Position numbers and translations under genes: made by a program. The notes beneath the pieces were generated by a model. It did not search any database. It was not told the DNA's origin and worked only from the letters and a program-made list of their open reading frames with translations. From Variovorax sp. 54 (GTDB lineage: Bacteria > Pseudomonadota > Gammaproteobacteria > Burkholderiales > Burkholderiaceae_C), in NCBI RefSeq assembly GCF_002754375.1, contig NZ_PEFF01000001.1:1178001-1242000 (forward strand): a DNA stretch of 64,000 nt. Reading direction: 5' to 3'. Below, one piece after another: positions 1-8,599 of the stretch (the first letter of the stretch is position 1; each line of letters begins with the position of its first letter).

Positions 1-139
1 GTCGCTCGTGATGCTGGGCGTGATGCGCGTGATGCAGATCCGCTGGACACGCACCTGGGCCGAAAAGGGTGGCCGCGCGCGTGTCACACCGGCCCCTGCT
101 GCGAAGCCCTCGCCCGTTCGCAAGGCCGCCCGCTCATGA
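1..139 (+). CDS. C-terminal end of a membrane protein, probably the MFS nitrate/nitrite transporter (partial)
   Basis: The reading frame starting at base 2 is open to a TGA at 137-139 and gives 45 residues. It begins with a hydrophobic stretch (SLVMLGVMRVMQ) and ends in a basic, Pro/Ala-rich tail, as in the last helix and cytoplasmic tail of a transporter. Identification as a NarK/NasA-type nitrate transporter rests mainly on context: the next genes are the kinase/phosphatase, nirB, nirD and nasA. In Pseudomonas the same set, including a protein kinase gene, sits beside a nitrate transporter. The gene is cut by the window edge, so length and start cannot be judged. Confidence 0.55.
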   Translation, partial: SLVMLGVMRVMQIRWTRTWAEKGGRARVTPAPAAKPSPVRKAARS

Positions 140-159
140 GCCCTTTCGCCCGCCTCCGC

Positions 160-1878
160 TCAACGTGGCAGGAACAGCAGCCACACGATGAGCAACACGT
201 TGAACAGCACCGACACGCCGAGCGCGAGCTGGTACAGCGCGAGCGGGTCACGGCGGATCAGCGGCGTGGCGGCGGGCGCGTTCACGGGGCGCGAGGCGCC
301 GCGCTCCAGCGCGAGCAGCATCTCCTCGGCGGTCTCGAAGCGTTCGCGCGGATCGCGGGCCACGGCCTTGCGCACGAGGTGGTCGAGCCACACGGGCACG
401 TCGGGCCGCAGGCGCGAGAGCGCGACCGGGTCGCGCCGGTAGCGCGCCACCTGGTAGGGCTCGATCTCTCCGTAGGGCAGGTGTCCGCCGAGCCATTGGT
501 AGAGCGTGGCGCCGAGCGCGAACAGATCGCTGCCCGCATCGGCCACGCCCCCCTCTTCCCACTGCTCGGGGTTGATGTAGCTCGGCGTGCCCGCATGCAG
601 CTCGCGCTGCGCCGCGCCCTCGCGACCCGAGACCGCCACGCCCAGGTCGAGGATGCGCCAGCGTCCGTCGTCGCCCCGGTGCAGGTTGCCGGGCTTGATG
701 TCGCGGTGGATCACGCCATGGCGGTGCAGCCGCCCGAGCGCGCGGCTCACCTCGATGGCCGCGGCGACCACCTCGGCCACGGTGCCGCGCGCGCCGTCCT
801 TGCGCATCTGCTCGAGCGTGCGCCCGCCGTGCCAGTCGAACACGATGTACAGCGCGCTGGCGTCCGGCGCGCGCTCGTGCACGCGCACGAAGCCGCCGCC
901 CTGCCCCACGCGCTGCCCCAGCCAGGCTTCGTGCGCCAGCATCGCGCGCTCCTGCGGGTCGCTGGCGCGCGAGGGGTGCAAGGTCTTGAGCGCGACCAGC
1001 TCGCGCGTGACCGGATGGCGCGCCTGGTAGAGCAAATGCACGCCGGTGTCGGCGACGGGCGCGGTGATGACGTAGCCGTCGAGCACGTCGCCCACCTTGA
1101 GCACGGGCGGCGGTGCGAGGCGGCGGCCGTCGCCGAGTTCGTCGTCGAGCTGGCGCGCATCGAGCCCCACCACGCGGATCACCAGCGCGGTCGCGTTGTC
1201 GCGCGTGCCGGCGGCCAGCGCGGCCTGCACCAGCGCTTCGCTTGCTGCCTCGGCGTCGCCCTGCAGTGCGAGCGCAGCCACCTGCTGCGGCTTGAGCACG
1301 CCGTGCACGCCATCGGTGCTGAGCACGAAGCAGTCGCCCACCCGCACGTCGCCCTGCATGTAGTCGATGCGCACCTGGTCGTCCAGGCCGATGGCGCGCG
1401 TGAGTCGGCTGCGCATGTCGGGGTGGTCGAAGGCATGGTCCTGCGTGAGCAGCTGCGCGGGCTCGCCGTCGGCGCGCACGCGCCAGGCGCGCGTGTCGCC
1501 CACGTGGGCCAGCGTGTAGCTCTGGCCGTGCAGCACCAGGGCGGTGAGCGTGGTGAGTGCGGTGCCGGCGCCCTCCTGCTTGCCTTGGCGCCGGCGGTTG
1601 TGGTCGGCGAGCCAGCCGTTCTGTGCGCCGATCAGGCGGTCGAGCGCGGCGGTCGGCTCCCAGGTGGCGGGCGTCGCGAAGTAGTCGGCCAGCAAACCCA
1701 TCACCGTGGTCTGCGCCGCCTCACGGCCGCGCCCGCCGCTGGAGACACCGTCGGCAATCGCCGCGATGAGCCCGCGCGCTTCGTCGCCGACCGGCGCATG
1801 CACCGTGCCGGCGAAGTCTTCGTTCACCTCGCGCGGCCCGCGCTGGCTGCTGTAGCCAATGTCCACTTCAAAGCTCAT
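160..1878 (-). CDS. Bifunctional PP2C-type phosphatase / Ser-Thr protein kinase with C-terminal membrane anchor
   Basis: 572 aa. Residues 1-235 are a PP2C phosphatase: metal-binding motifs NEDF, IADGVSSGG and STDGV, and a C-terminal TRDNAT. Residues ~255-520 are a Hanks-type kinase: VALK lysine, catalytic loop HRDIKPGN, DLG in place of DFG, then the INPEQW substrate loop. A single hydrophobic segment (~545-568) ends the protein, so both catalytic domains should face the cytoplasm. The ATG at 1878 is chosen because the PP2C fold begins there; the frame runs 63 codons further upstream, but that would overlap nirB. It is divergent from nirB with only 64 bp between. Such fusions recur in nitrate-assimilation clusters; a role in controlling nitrate uptake or reduction is inferred. 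The glycine-rich loop is weak. Confidence 0.88.
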   Translation of the reverse strand: MSFEVDIGYSSQRGPREVNEDFAGTVHAPVGDEARGLIAAIADGVSSGGRGREAAQTTVMGLLADYFATPATWEPTAALDRLIGAQNGWLADHNRRRQGKQEGAGTALTTLTALVLHGQSYTLAHVGDTRAWRVRADGEPAQLLTQDHAFDHPDMRSRLTRAIGLDDQVRIDYMQGDVRVGDCFVLSTDGVHGVLKPQQVAALALQGDAEAASEALVQAALAAGTRDNATALVIRVVGLDARQLDDELGDGRRLAPPPVLKVGDVLDGYVITAPVADTGVHLLYQARHPVTRELVALKTLHPSRASDPQERAMLAHEAWLGQRVGQGGGFVRVHERAPDASALYIVFDWHGGRTLEQMRKDGARGTVAEVVAAAIEVSRALGRLHRHGVIHRDIKPGNLHRGDDGRWRILDLGVAVSGREGAAQRELHAGTPSYINPEQWEEGGVADAGSDLFALGATLYQWLGGHLPYGEIEPYQVARYRRDPVALSRLRPDVPVWLDHLVRKAVARDPRERFETAEEMLLALERGASRPVNAPAATPLIRRDPLALYQLALGVSVLFNVLLIVWLLFLPR

Positions 1879-1942
1879 GGCGCGATTCTGACCGCGCGCC
1901 ACGGGCTGTCGTTCGCTTGATTTCCCTGAAAGGTCCAGCCCC

Positions 1943-4375
1943 ATGAAGAAAATGAAACTCGTGATGGTCGGCAACGGCATGGCCGGCGTGCGCACGCTCG
2001 AAGAGCTGCTGAAGATCGCCCCCGATCTGTACGACATCACCGTCTTCGGCGCCGAGCCGCATCCCAACTACAACCGCATCCTGCTGTCGCCGGTGCTCGC
2101 GGGCGAGCAGACGGTCGACGAGATCGTGCTCAACAGCTGGGAGTGGTACTCGGACAACCACATCACGCTGCATGCCGGCAAGAAGGTGGTGGAGGTCGAC
2201 CGCGTCAAGCGCATCGTGCGCGCCGAAGACGGCACCGAAGCCGCCTACGACCGCCTGCTGATGTGCACCGGCTCCAACCCCTCCATGCTGCCTGTGCCCG
2301 GCAAGGACCTGAAGGGCGTGATCGCCTACCGCGACATCGCCGACACCGACTACATGATCGAGACCGCGCGCACGCACAAGAACGCCGTGGTCATCGGCGG
2401 CGGCCTGCTCGGGCTCGAAGCGGCCAACGGCCTGATGCTGCGCGGCATGACCGTGACGGTGGTGCACGTGATGCCCTGGCTCATGGAACGCCAGCTCGAC
2501 GATGTGGCGGGCAAGCTGCTGCAGAAGTCGCTCGAAGACCGCGGCCTGAAGTTCCTCATGGGCGCGCAGACGCAAGACCTCGTCGGCGGCGACGATGGCC
2601 GCGTGAAAGCCATCCGCTTCAAGGACGGCACCGAAGTCGCGGCCGACCTCGTGGTCATGGCCGTGGGCATCCGCCCCAATGTCGATCTGGCCGAGAAGAT
2701 GCGTCTGCACTGCAACCGCGGCATCGTCGTGACCGACACCATGCAGACCGTGACCGACGCGCGCATCTACTCGGTGGGCGAATGCGCGGCGCACCGCGGC
2801 ATCGCCTACGGCCTGGTCGCACCGCTGTTCGAGCAGGCCAAGGTGGCGGCCAACCACCTGGCGCTGTTCGGCATCGGCCGCTACCTCGGGTCGCTCACGT
2901 CCACCAAGCTCAAGGTGACGGGCATCGACCTGTTCAGTGCCGGCGAGTTCATGGGCGGCGAAGGCACCGAAGAAATCGTGATGAGCGACCCCTTCGGCGG
3001 TGTCTACAAGAAGCTGGTGCTGAAAGACGACAAGCTGATCGGCGCCTGCCTGTACGGCGACACGGTCGACGGCAGCTGGTACTTCAAGCTGCTGCGCGAC
3101 GGGCGCAGCGTGCACGACATCCGCGACAAGCTGATGTTCGGCGAATCGAACATCGGCGACACCGGCCACGAGGGCCACAGCAAGGCCGCAAGCATGCCCG
3201 ACGACGCCGAGGTGTGCGGCTGCAACGGCGTGAACAAGGGCACCATCTGCAAGGCCATCAAGGAGAAAGGCCTGTTCACGCTCGACGAGGTGAAGAAGCA
3301 CACCAAGGCCAGCGCCAGCTGCGGCTCGTGCACCGGGCTGGTCGAGCAGATCCTGATGTTCACGGCCGGCGGCGACTACTCGGCCACGCCGAAGAAGAAG
3401 GCCGTGTGCGGCTGCACCGACGTGAGCCACCAGGACGTGCGCGACGCCATCCGCAAGGAGCACTTCCTGACGCACGACGAGGTCTACCGCAACCTCGGCT
3501 GGCGCACGCCCAACGGCTGCGCCACCTGCCGCCCGGCCATCAACTACTACCTGATCAGCACCTGGCCCAAAGAGGCGAAGGACGATCCGCAGAGCCGCTT
3601 CATCAACGAACGCAGCCACGCCAACATCCAGAAGGACGGCACCTACTCGGTCATTCCGCGCATGTGGGGCGGCCACACCACACCCGACGAGCTGCGCCGT
3701 ATTGCCGACGCGGCCGACAAGTACAAGATCCCGACCGTCAAGGTCACGGGCGGCCAGCGCATCGACCTCTTGGGCGTGAAGAAGGAAGACCTCGAAGGCG
3801 TGTGGAAGGATATCGGCATGCCCTCGGGCTTTGCCTATGCCAAGTCGCTGCGCACGGTGAAGACCTGCGTGGGCAGCGAGTGGTGCCGCTTCGGCACGCA
3901 AGACTCCACGCAGATGGGCAAGGACCTGGAGCGCGCGCTGTGGGCCATGTACTCGCCGCACAAGGTCAAGCTGGCCGTGTCGGGCTGCCCGCGCAACTGC
4001 GCCGAGGCCGGCATCAAGGACGTGGGCGTGATCGGCGTCGACTCGGGCTGGGAGCTCTACGTGGGCGGCAACGGCGGCATCAAGACCGAGGTGGCGCAGT
4101 TCCTCGTGAAGGTGAAGACCAGCGAGGAAGTGATGGAGTTCACCGGCGCCTTCCTGCAGCTGTATCGCGAGGAAGGCTGGTACCTGGAGCGCACGGTGCA
4201 CTACATCGGCCGCGTGGGCCTGGACTACGTGAAGAAGAAGATCCTCGAAGACGCCGAGGGCCGCAAGGCGCTGTGGGAGCGGCTGCAGTTCTCGCTCGAC
4301 GGCGAACCCGATCCGTGGTTCGAGTCGGCCCAGGCCTCGGTGGACGTGCGGCAGTTCGAGCCGCTGTCGGCCTGA
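1943..4375 (+). CDS. nirB: Assimilatory nitrite reductase [NAD(P)H] large subunit
   Basis: 810 aa, cytoplasmic. Reduces nitrite to ammonium with electrons from NAD(P)H passed through FAD, [2Fe-2S], [4Fe-4S] and siroheme. Domains in order: FAD/NAD-binding pyridine nucleotide reductase (~1-400; VGNGMAG near the N-terminus and VVIGGGLLGLEAA for NADH); two BFD-like [2Fe-2S] domains (CGCNG ~425 and CGCTD ~490); nitrite/sulphite reductase ferredoxin-like and siroheme/4Fe-4S domains (~560-780). The cluster cysteines are seen as CVGSEWC (~643-649) and SGCPRNC (~682-686). The ATG at 1943 follows a GAAAGG ribosome site. Downstream are the P-box protein, nirD and nasA; cobA at the end of the cluster makes the siroheme precursor. 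Length is normal for NirB. Confidence 0.96.
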   Translation: MKKMKLVMVGNGMAGVRTLEELLKIAPDLYDITVFGAEPHPNYNRILLSPVLAGEQTVDEIVLNSWEWYSDNHITLHAGKKVVEVDRVKRIVRAEDGTEAAYDRLLMCTGSNPSMLPVPGKDLKGVIAYRDIADTDYMIETARTHKNAVVIGGGLLGLEAANGLMLRGMTVTVVHVMPWLMERQLDDVAGKLLQKSLEDRGLKFLMGAQTQDLVGGDDGRVKAIRFKDGTEVAADLVVMAVGIRPNVDLAEKMRLHCNRGIVVTDTMQTVTDARIYSVGECAAHRGIAYGLVAPLFEQAKVAANHLALFGIGRYLGSLTSTKLKVTGIDLFSAGEFMGGEGTEEIVMSDPFGGVYKKLVLKDDKLIGACLYGDTVDGSWYFKLLRDGRSVHDIRDKLMFGESNIGDTGHEGHSKAASMPDDAEVCGCNGVNKGTICKAIKEKGLFTLDEVKKHTKASASCGSCTGLVEQILMFTAGGDYSATPKKKAVCGCTDVSHQDVRDAIRKEHFLTHDEVYRNLGWRTPNGCATCRPAINYYLISTWPKEAKDDPQSRFINERSHANIQKDGTYSVIPRMWGGHTTPDELRRIADAADKYKIPTVKVTGGQRIDLLGVKKEDLEGVWKDIGMPSGFAYAKSLRTVKTCVGSEWCRFGTQDSTQMGKDLERALWAMYSPHKVKLAVSGCPRNCAEAGIKDVGVIGVDSGWELYVGGNGGIKTEVAQFLVKVKTSEEVMEFTGAFLQLYREEGWYLERTVHYIGRVGLDYVKKKILEDAEGRKALWERLQFSLDGEPDPWFESAQASVDVRQFEPLSA

Positions 4376-4397
4376 GCGCAAGGGGGGAGAAAGACGC

Positions 4398-5195
4398 TTG
4401 AAACGAAGACACTTCATCGCCGCCGCCGCGCTGACCTCCCTGACCTCCCTGACGGGGGTGAGCGCCCGCGCCCAGGTGGCCGACCTCAACGATGCCATCA
4501 ACAAGGCGGGCCGCCAGCGCATGCTGTCGCAGCGCGCGAGCAAGGCCTACCTGGCGCTCTTGCAGAAGGTGGAGCCGCGCAGCGCGCAGCAGGTGCTCGA
4601 CAGATCGATCGCGCTGTTCGAAAAGCAACTGGGCGAACTCAAGGCCTTCGCGCCGAACGCCACGATCCGCGGCACCTATGACGCGCTCGACGGCAGCTGG
4701 AACGACTTCAAGCGCGAGCTCACCAGCGCAACGCCGGGCAAGGACGAAGCCGCCAAGGTGGTGAAGCTCGACGCCACCGTGCTCGCACTCGCGAACCAGG
4801 GCACCGCGCAGTACGAAGCCGCCTCGGGCAAGCCCGTGGGCCGGCTGGTCAACATCGCGGGCCGGCAGCGCATGCTGTCGCAGCGCATGGCCAAGTTCTA
4901 CCTGGCCGGCGCGATGCAGATCGATGCGGCCGGCAGCGCAGCAGAGATCGCCCGGTCGCGCGCCGAATTCCTGAGCGCGCTGGAAATTCTGCGCAACGCA
5001 CCCGAAGCCACCGCGCAGATCCGCCAGGAGCTGGTGCTGGCCGACGCGCAATGGATGTTCTTCAACCGCGGGCTCCAGCGCCTCGAAGGCGCCGGAGCCT
5101 CGCCTGCCCACATGTCCGACGTGTTCGTGACCAGCGAGAACCTGCTCGCCATCATGGACCGCGTGACCGGCCTGTATTCCGACCTCAAAACCTAG
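4398..5195 (+). CDS. Exported PilJ/NarX P-box-like protein in the nitrite reductase operon
   Basis: 265 aa with a TTG start at 4398 preceded by a strong AGGGGGGAG ribosome site. The N-terminus (KRRHFIAAA..., processed near SARAQ) looks like a twin-arginine or Sec signal peptide, so the product is probably periplasmic. Two homologous helical units follow, each with the motif INxAGRQRMLSQR (INKAGRQRMLSQRASKAYL near 35 and VNIAGRQRMLSQRMAKFYL near 150). This is the signature of the type IV pili MCP N-terminal (PilJ) domain and resembles the nitrate-binding P-box of NarX/NarQ. No output domain or second membrane helix is present. It lies 22 bp after nirB and 11 bp before nirD, so it is co-transcribed. 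A nitrate/nitrite-binding role is inferred from motif and context. Confidence 0.82.
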   Translation: MKRRHFIAAAALTSLTSLTGVSARAQVADLNDAINKAGRQRMLSQRASKAYLALLQKVEPRSAQQVLDRSIALFEKQLGELKAFAPNATIRGTYDALDGSWNDFKRELTSATPGKDEAAKVVKLDATVLALANQGTAQYEAASGKPVGRLVNIAGRQRMLSQRMAKFYLAGAMQIDAAGSAAEIARSRAEFLSALEILRNAPEATAQIRQELVLADAQWMFFNRGLQRLEGAGASPAHMSDVFVTSENLLAIMDRVTGLYSDLKT

Positions 5196-5206
5196 AGAGC
5201 CCCACC

Positions 5207-5596
5207 ATGAGCGAATGGAAAGCCATCTGCCGCATCGACGACATTCCCGTGCTCGGTGCGCGCCGCGTGACGCGCCCTGAAGGTGTGGACGTTGCCGTGT
5301 TCCGCAACGCCGACAACCAGGTCTTCGCACTGCTCGACCGCTGCCCGCACAAGGGCGGCCCGCTGAGCCAGGGCATCGTGTTCGGCACCAGCGTGGCCTG
5401 CCCGCTGCACAACTGGGCCATCGGGCTGGACGACGGGTGCGCCAAGTCGCCCGACGAAGGCTGCACGCCGAAGTTCGCGGTGCAGGTGACGGACGGCGTG
5501 GTGCATCTCGATGCGCACGAACTGGCGACGCACGCCATCGACCTGCCCCGCCCCGTGGCCGGCCCCGCGCGCACCATCGCGCTCGTTTCCGCTTGA
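5207..5596 (+). CDS. nirD: Nitrite reductase [NAD(P)H] small subunit, Rieske-type
   Basis: 129 aa. A Rieske-like [2Fe-2S] fold with both metal-binding loops, CPHKGGPLSQG (~45-55) and CPLHNW (~65-70), so unlike enterobacterial NirD the cysteine/histidine ligands are kept. It partners NirB in cytoplasmic nitrite reduction to ammonium. The frame is open 52 codons further upstream, but the ATG at 5207 fits the family N-terminus (MSEWKAICRIDDIP) and lies just after the stop of the upstream gene, with a GAGAG ribosome site. The nasA ATG follows 17 bp downstream, consistent with one transcript. Confidence 0.95.
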   Translation: MSEWKAICRIDDIPVLGARRVTRPEGVDVAVFRNADNQVFALLDRCPHKGGPLSQGIVFGTSVACPLHNWAIGLDDGCAKSPDEGCTPKFAVQVTDGVVHLDAHELATHAIDLPRPVAGPARTIALVSA

Positions 5597-5613
5597 GACC
5601 GGCCGCGCCCCCC

Positions 5614-8424
5614 ATGAACGAAACGAAGTCCACCTGCCCCTACTGCGGCGTGGGCTGCGGTGTGATCATCGAATCCGACGGCGCGCAGATCACCGGCGTG
5701 CGCGGCGACCCCGACCACCCGGCCAACTTCGGGCGCCTGTGCAGCAAGGGCTCGACGCTGCACCTCACGGCCAGCGCGACCGTCACGCGCCAGACGCGGC
5801 TGCTGCAGCCGATGCAGCGCCTCGTGCGCGGGGAAGCACCCGCGGCAGTGACGTGGGACACCGCACTCGACAACGCCGCCGGCAAGTTCGCACAGGTGGT
5901 GCGCGACCATGGCCCCGATGCGGTCGGTTTCTATGTGTCGGGCCAGTTGCTCACCGAGGACTACTACGTCTTCAACAAACTGGCCAAGGGCCTGGTCGGC
6001 ACCAACAACATCGACACCAACTCGCGCCTGTGCATGAGCAGCGCCGTGGCCGGCTACAAGCAGACGCTGGGCGCCGATGCGCCGCCGGCCTGCTACGACG
6101 ACCTGAAACACGCCGAGTGCCTGTTCATCGTGGGCAGCAACACGGCGTGGGCGCACCCCATTCTTTTCCGCCGCATCGAGGACGCGAAGGCCGCGAACCC
6201 GGCACTGAAGATCGTCGTGGCCGACCCGCGCCGCACCGACACGGTCGAGATCGCCGACCTGTTCCTGCCGATCCAGCCCGGCACCGACGTGATGCTGTTC
6301 CACGGCATGCTGCACCTGATGCTGTGGGAAGGCTGGACCGACACCGCCTACATCGCGGCCCGCACCAACGGCTTCGACGCGCTGAAGGCCACGGTGCGCG
6401 AGTGCACGCCCGACAAGGTGGCGCAGGTCTGCGGCATTCCGAAGGACGACCTGCTCGCGGCGGCGCGGATGTTCGCCACCTCGCCCGCGACGCTGAGCCT
6501 GTACTGCCAGGGCCTGAACCAGTCGTCCAGCGGCACGGCGAAGAACGCCGCGCTCATCAACCTGCACCTGGCCACGGGCCAGATCGGCAAGCCCGGCGCC
6601 GGCCCGTTCTCGCTCACGGGCCAGCCCAATGCGATGGGCGGGCGCGAGGTGGGCGGCCTGGCCAACCTGCTGAGCGCGCACCGCGACCTGGCGAACCCCG
6701 AGCACCGCGCCGAAGTGGCCGCGCTGTGGGGCCTGGATCGTGAAGGACGCTCGGTGCCCGAGAAGCCCGGCAAGACGGCGGTCGAGATGTTCCAGGCCGC
6801 GGCCGACGGTGAGATCCGCGCGCTGTGGATCGCCTGCACCAACCCCGCCCAGTCGATGCCCGATCAGGCCACGGTGCGCCGCGCGCTCGAACGCGCCGAG
6901 TTCGTCGTGGTGCAGGAAGCCTTCGCCACCACCGCCACCTGCGCCTTTGCCGATCTGCTGCTGCCCGCCACCACCTGGGGCGAGAAGGAAGGCACCGTGA
7001 CCAACAGCGAGCGCCGCATCTCGCGCGTGCGCCCGGCTGTGCCGGCACCGGGCGAGGCGCGCAACGACTGGTCGATCGCGATGGCCTTCGCGCACCGGCT
7101 CGAACGGCAGCTGGGCCGCAGCTTCACGCTGTTCCCTTACGACAGCGCCGAGTCGGTCTGGAACGAGCACCGCGAATCGACGCGCGGGCGCGACCTCGAC
7201 ATCACCGGCCTGAGCTACGCGATGCTCGAAAGCGCCGGCCCGCAGCAGTGGCCGCTGAAGGAAGGCGACAGCACCGGCCGCGTGCGCCTGTACGAAGACG
7301 GCGTGTTCCCCACGCCCGACGGCCGCGCGCGCTTTGTCGACACGCCCTACAAACCCGTCGCAGAGGCGCGCGAGGCGCGCTACCCCTTCTCGCTGAACAC
7401 CGGCCGGCTGCGCGATCAGTGGCACGGCATGAGCCGCACCGGCACGGTCGGCAAGCTGTTCGGCCACGTGGCCGAGCCCATGGTGCAGATGAACGCACAG
7501 GACATGGCGCGCCGCCAGATCGCCGAGGGCGACCTGGTGCACCTCACGTCCAAGCGCGGCTCGATCCTGCTGCCGGCGCGCGCCAGCGCCGAGATCGGCC
7601 TGAGCCAGGCCTTCGTTGCCATGCACTGGGGCGAGGAATACCTGAGCGGTTGCTCGTCGACCGGCGTGCGGCTCGCGGGCATCAATGCACTCACCACGCC
7701 GGCCTACTGCCCGACCTCGAAGCAGCCCGAGCTCAAGCACACGCCCGTGAAGATCCTCAAGGCCGAGCTGCTGTGGTCGCTGCTGGCCATGGCCTGGCTG
7801 CCCGCCGGCGACGCGCTCACGGCGCAGCGGGCGCTGCAGCCGCTGATGGCGCTGTTCCCCTTCGCCACCTGCGTGCCGTTCGCGAGCAATGCGCAGGGCG
7901 AAGAAGAACGCAGCGGCGTGCTCTTTCGCGCCGCCGCGCACGACGCGCCCGACGCCGCGCTGGTCGGCCAGATCGAAGCCCTGCTGGGCCTGCAGACCAC
8001 CGACACCCTGCGCTACGCCGACCACCGCCGCGGCCAGCGCCGTGCCGCGCGGCTGGTGCGCCGCGCCGACGGCAGCGCCGGGCTCGAAGCCTTCCTGCTG
8101 GGCGGCGACACCAGCGCCGAGGCCTGGATCGCCACCCTGCTGCGCGAGGAACTGCCCGCGCAGAGCTACGGCCGCCTGCTGCTGTCGCCGGGCGCCCGCG
8201 CGCCGGTGGCCGTGCAGTCGCGCGGCAAGCCGGTGTGCGCCTGCTTCAACGTGACCGACCGCGCCATCGAGGCCGAGCTGGTGCGCTGCACCGGCAGCCC
8301 CGACGAGCGGCTCGCCGTGCTGCAGGGCGCGCTGAAATGCGGCACCAACTGCGGCTCGTGCGTGCCGGAGTTGAAACGGATGATCCGCGTGACGCCTGCC
8401 GAGGCGATGGCGGAAACCCCGTGA
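5614..8424 (+). CDS. nasA: Assimilatory nitrate reductase catalytic subunit, molybdopterin type
   Basis: 936 aa. Reduces nitrate to nitrite in the cytoplasm; no Tat signal is present, as expected for the assimilatory enzyme. The N-terminus carries the [4Fe-4S] motif C8-x2-C11-x3-C15 with the fourth cysteine at 43 (LCSKG). The molybdopterin oxidoreductase domain follows, with the Mo-ligand region NSRLCMSSAVAGYK near 130-145, then a molydopterin-dinucleotide-binding domain (~590-710). The C-terminus adds a BFD-like [2Fe-2S] domain (CACFNVTD near 878, CGTNCGSC near 915), the usual electron entry in NasA of this type. The ATG at 5614 places the Fe-S motif at the expected distance; an upstream in-frame extension overlaps nirD and is rejected. 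Last structural gene of the reductase operon. Confidence 0.95.
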   Translation: MNETKSTCPYCGVGCGVIIESDGAQITGVRGDPDHPANFGRLCSKGSTLHLTASATVTRQTRLLQPMQRLVRGEAPAAVTWDTALDNAAGKFAQVVRDHGPDAVGFYVSGQLLTEDYYVFNKLAKGLVGTNNIDTNSRLCMSSAVAGYKQTLGADAPPACYDDLKHAECLFIVGSNTAWAHPILFRRIEDAKAANPALKIVVADPRRTDTVEIADLFLPIQPGTDVMLFHGMLHLMLWEGWTDTAYIAARTNGFDALKATVRECTPDKVAQVCGIPKDDLLAAARMFATSPATLSLYCQGLNQSSSGTAKNAALINLHLATGQIGKPGAGPFSLTGQPNAMGGREVGGLANLLSAHRDLANPEHRAEVAALWGLDREGRSVPEKPGKTAVEMFQAAADGEIRALWIACTNPAQSMPDQATVRRALERAEFVVVQEAFATTATCAFADLLLPATTWGEKEGTVTNSERRISRVRPAVPAPGEARNDWSIAMAFAHRLERQLGRSFTLFPYDSAESVWNEHRESTRGRDLDITGLSYAMLESAGPQQWPLKEGDSTGRVRLYEDGVFPTPDGRARFVDTPYKPVAEAREARYPFSLNTGRLRDQWHGMSRTGTVGKLFGHVAEPMVQMNAQDMARRQIAEGDLVHLTSKRGSILLPARASAEIGLSQAFVAMHWGEEYLSGCSSTGVRLAGINALTTPAYCPTSKQPELKHTPVKILKAELLWSLLAMAWLPAGDALTAQRALQPLMALFPFATCVPFASNAQGEEERSGVLFRAAAHDAPDAALVGQIEALLGLQTTDTLRYADHRRGQRRAARLVRRADGSAGLEAFLLGGDTSAEAWIATLLREELPAQSYGRLLLSPGARAPVAVQSRGKPVCACFNVTDRAIEAELVRCTGSPDERLAVLQGALKCGTNCGSCVPELKRMIRVTPAEAMAETP

Positions 8425-8436
8425 TCCTGTGTGTTT

Positions 8437-8534
8437 CTCCCGCCCCTTCCGGGGGAGGGCGGGGGTGGGGCAAGCGGCGCATCCATCGAGCGCTCTGCCT
8501 GCCCCCCTCCCAACCTTCCCCCAGCGGGGGAAGG
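8437..8534. repeat. REP/BIME-like inverted pair of GC-rich hairpins
   Basis: The 175-bp gap between nasA and ybiB contains two related GC-rich hairpin units in opposite orientation: one at about 8437-8470 and one at about 8502-8534. The second has perfect 9-bp arms (8514-8522 and 8526-8534) with a 3-nt loop. Each is followed by a G- or C-rich tail like the 33395-33508 pair. It looks like a dispersed intergenic repeat of the REP/BIME class and may also attenuate read-through from nasA. Confidence 0.65.
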
Positions 8535-8599
8535 CGCAAGACAAAGGCATAAGCCGACTCACATTCCGGCATAAGCGTTGCAGGACAATCCGCCTACCC

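Noticed and set aside
1879..1942. Sigma-54 or NtrC site in the nirB promoter
   Set aside because: The 64-bp gap has no GG-N10-GC element and no dyad of NtrC type; control of the operon must be elsewhere or through unusual sites.
1868..4543. Long minus-strand frame antisense to nirB
   Set aside because: Same reason; the start region also overlaps the next gene and the composition is His/Ala-rich without motifs.
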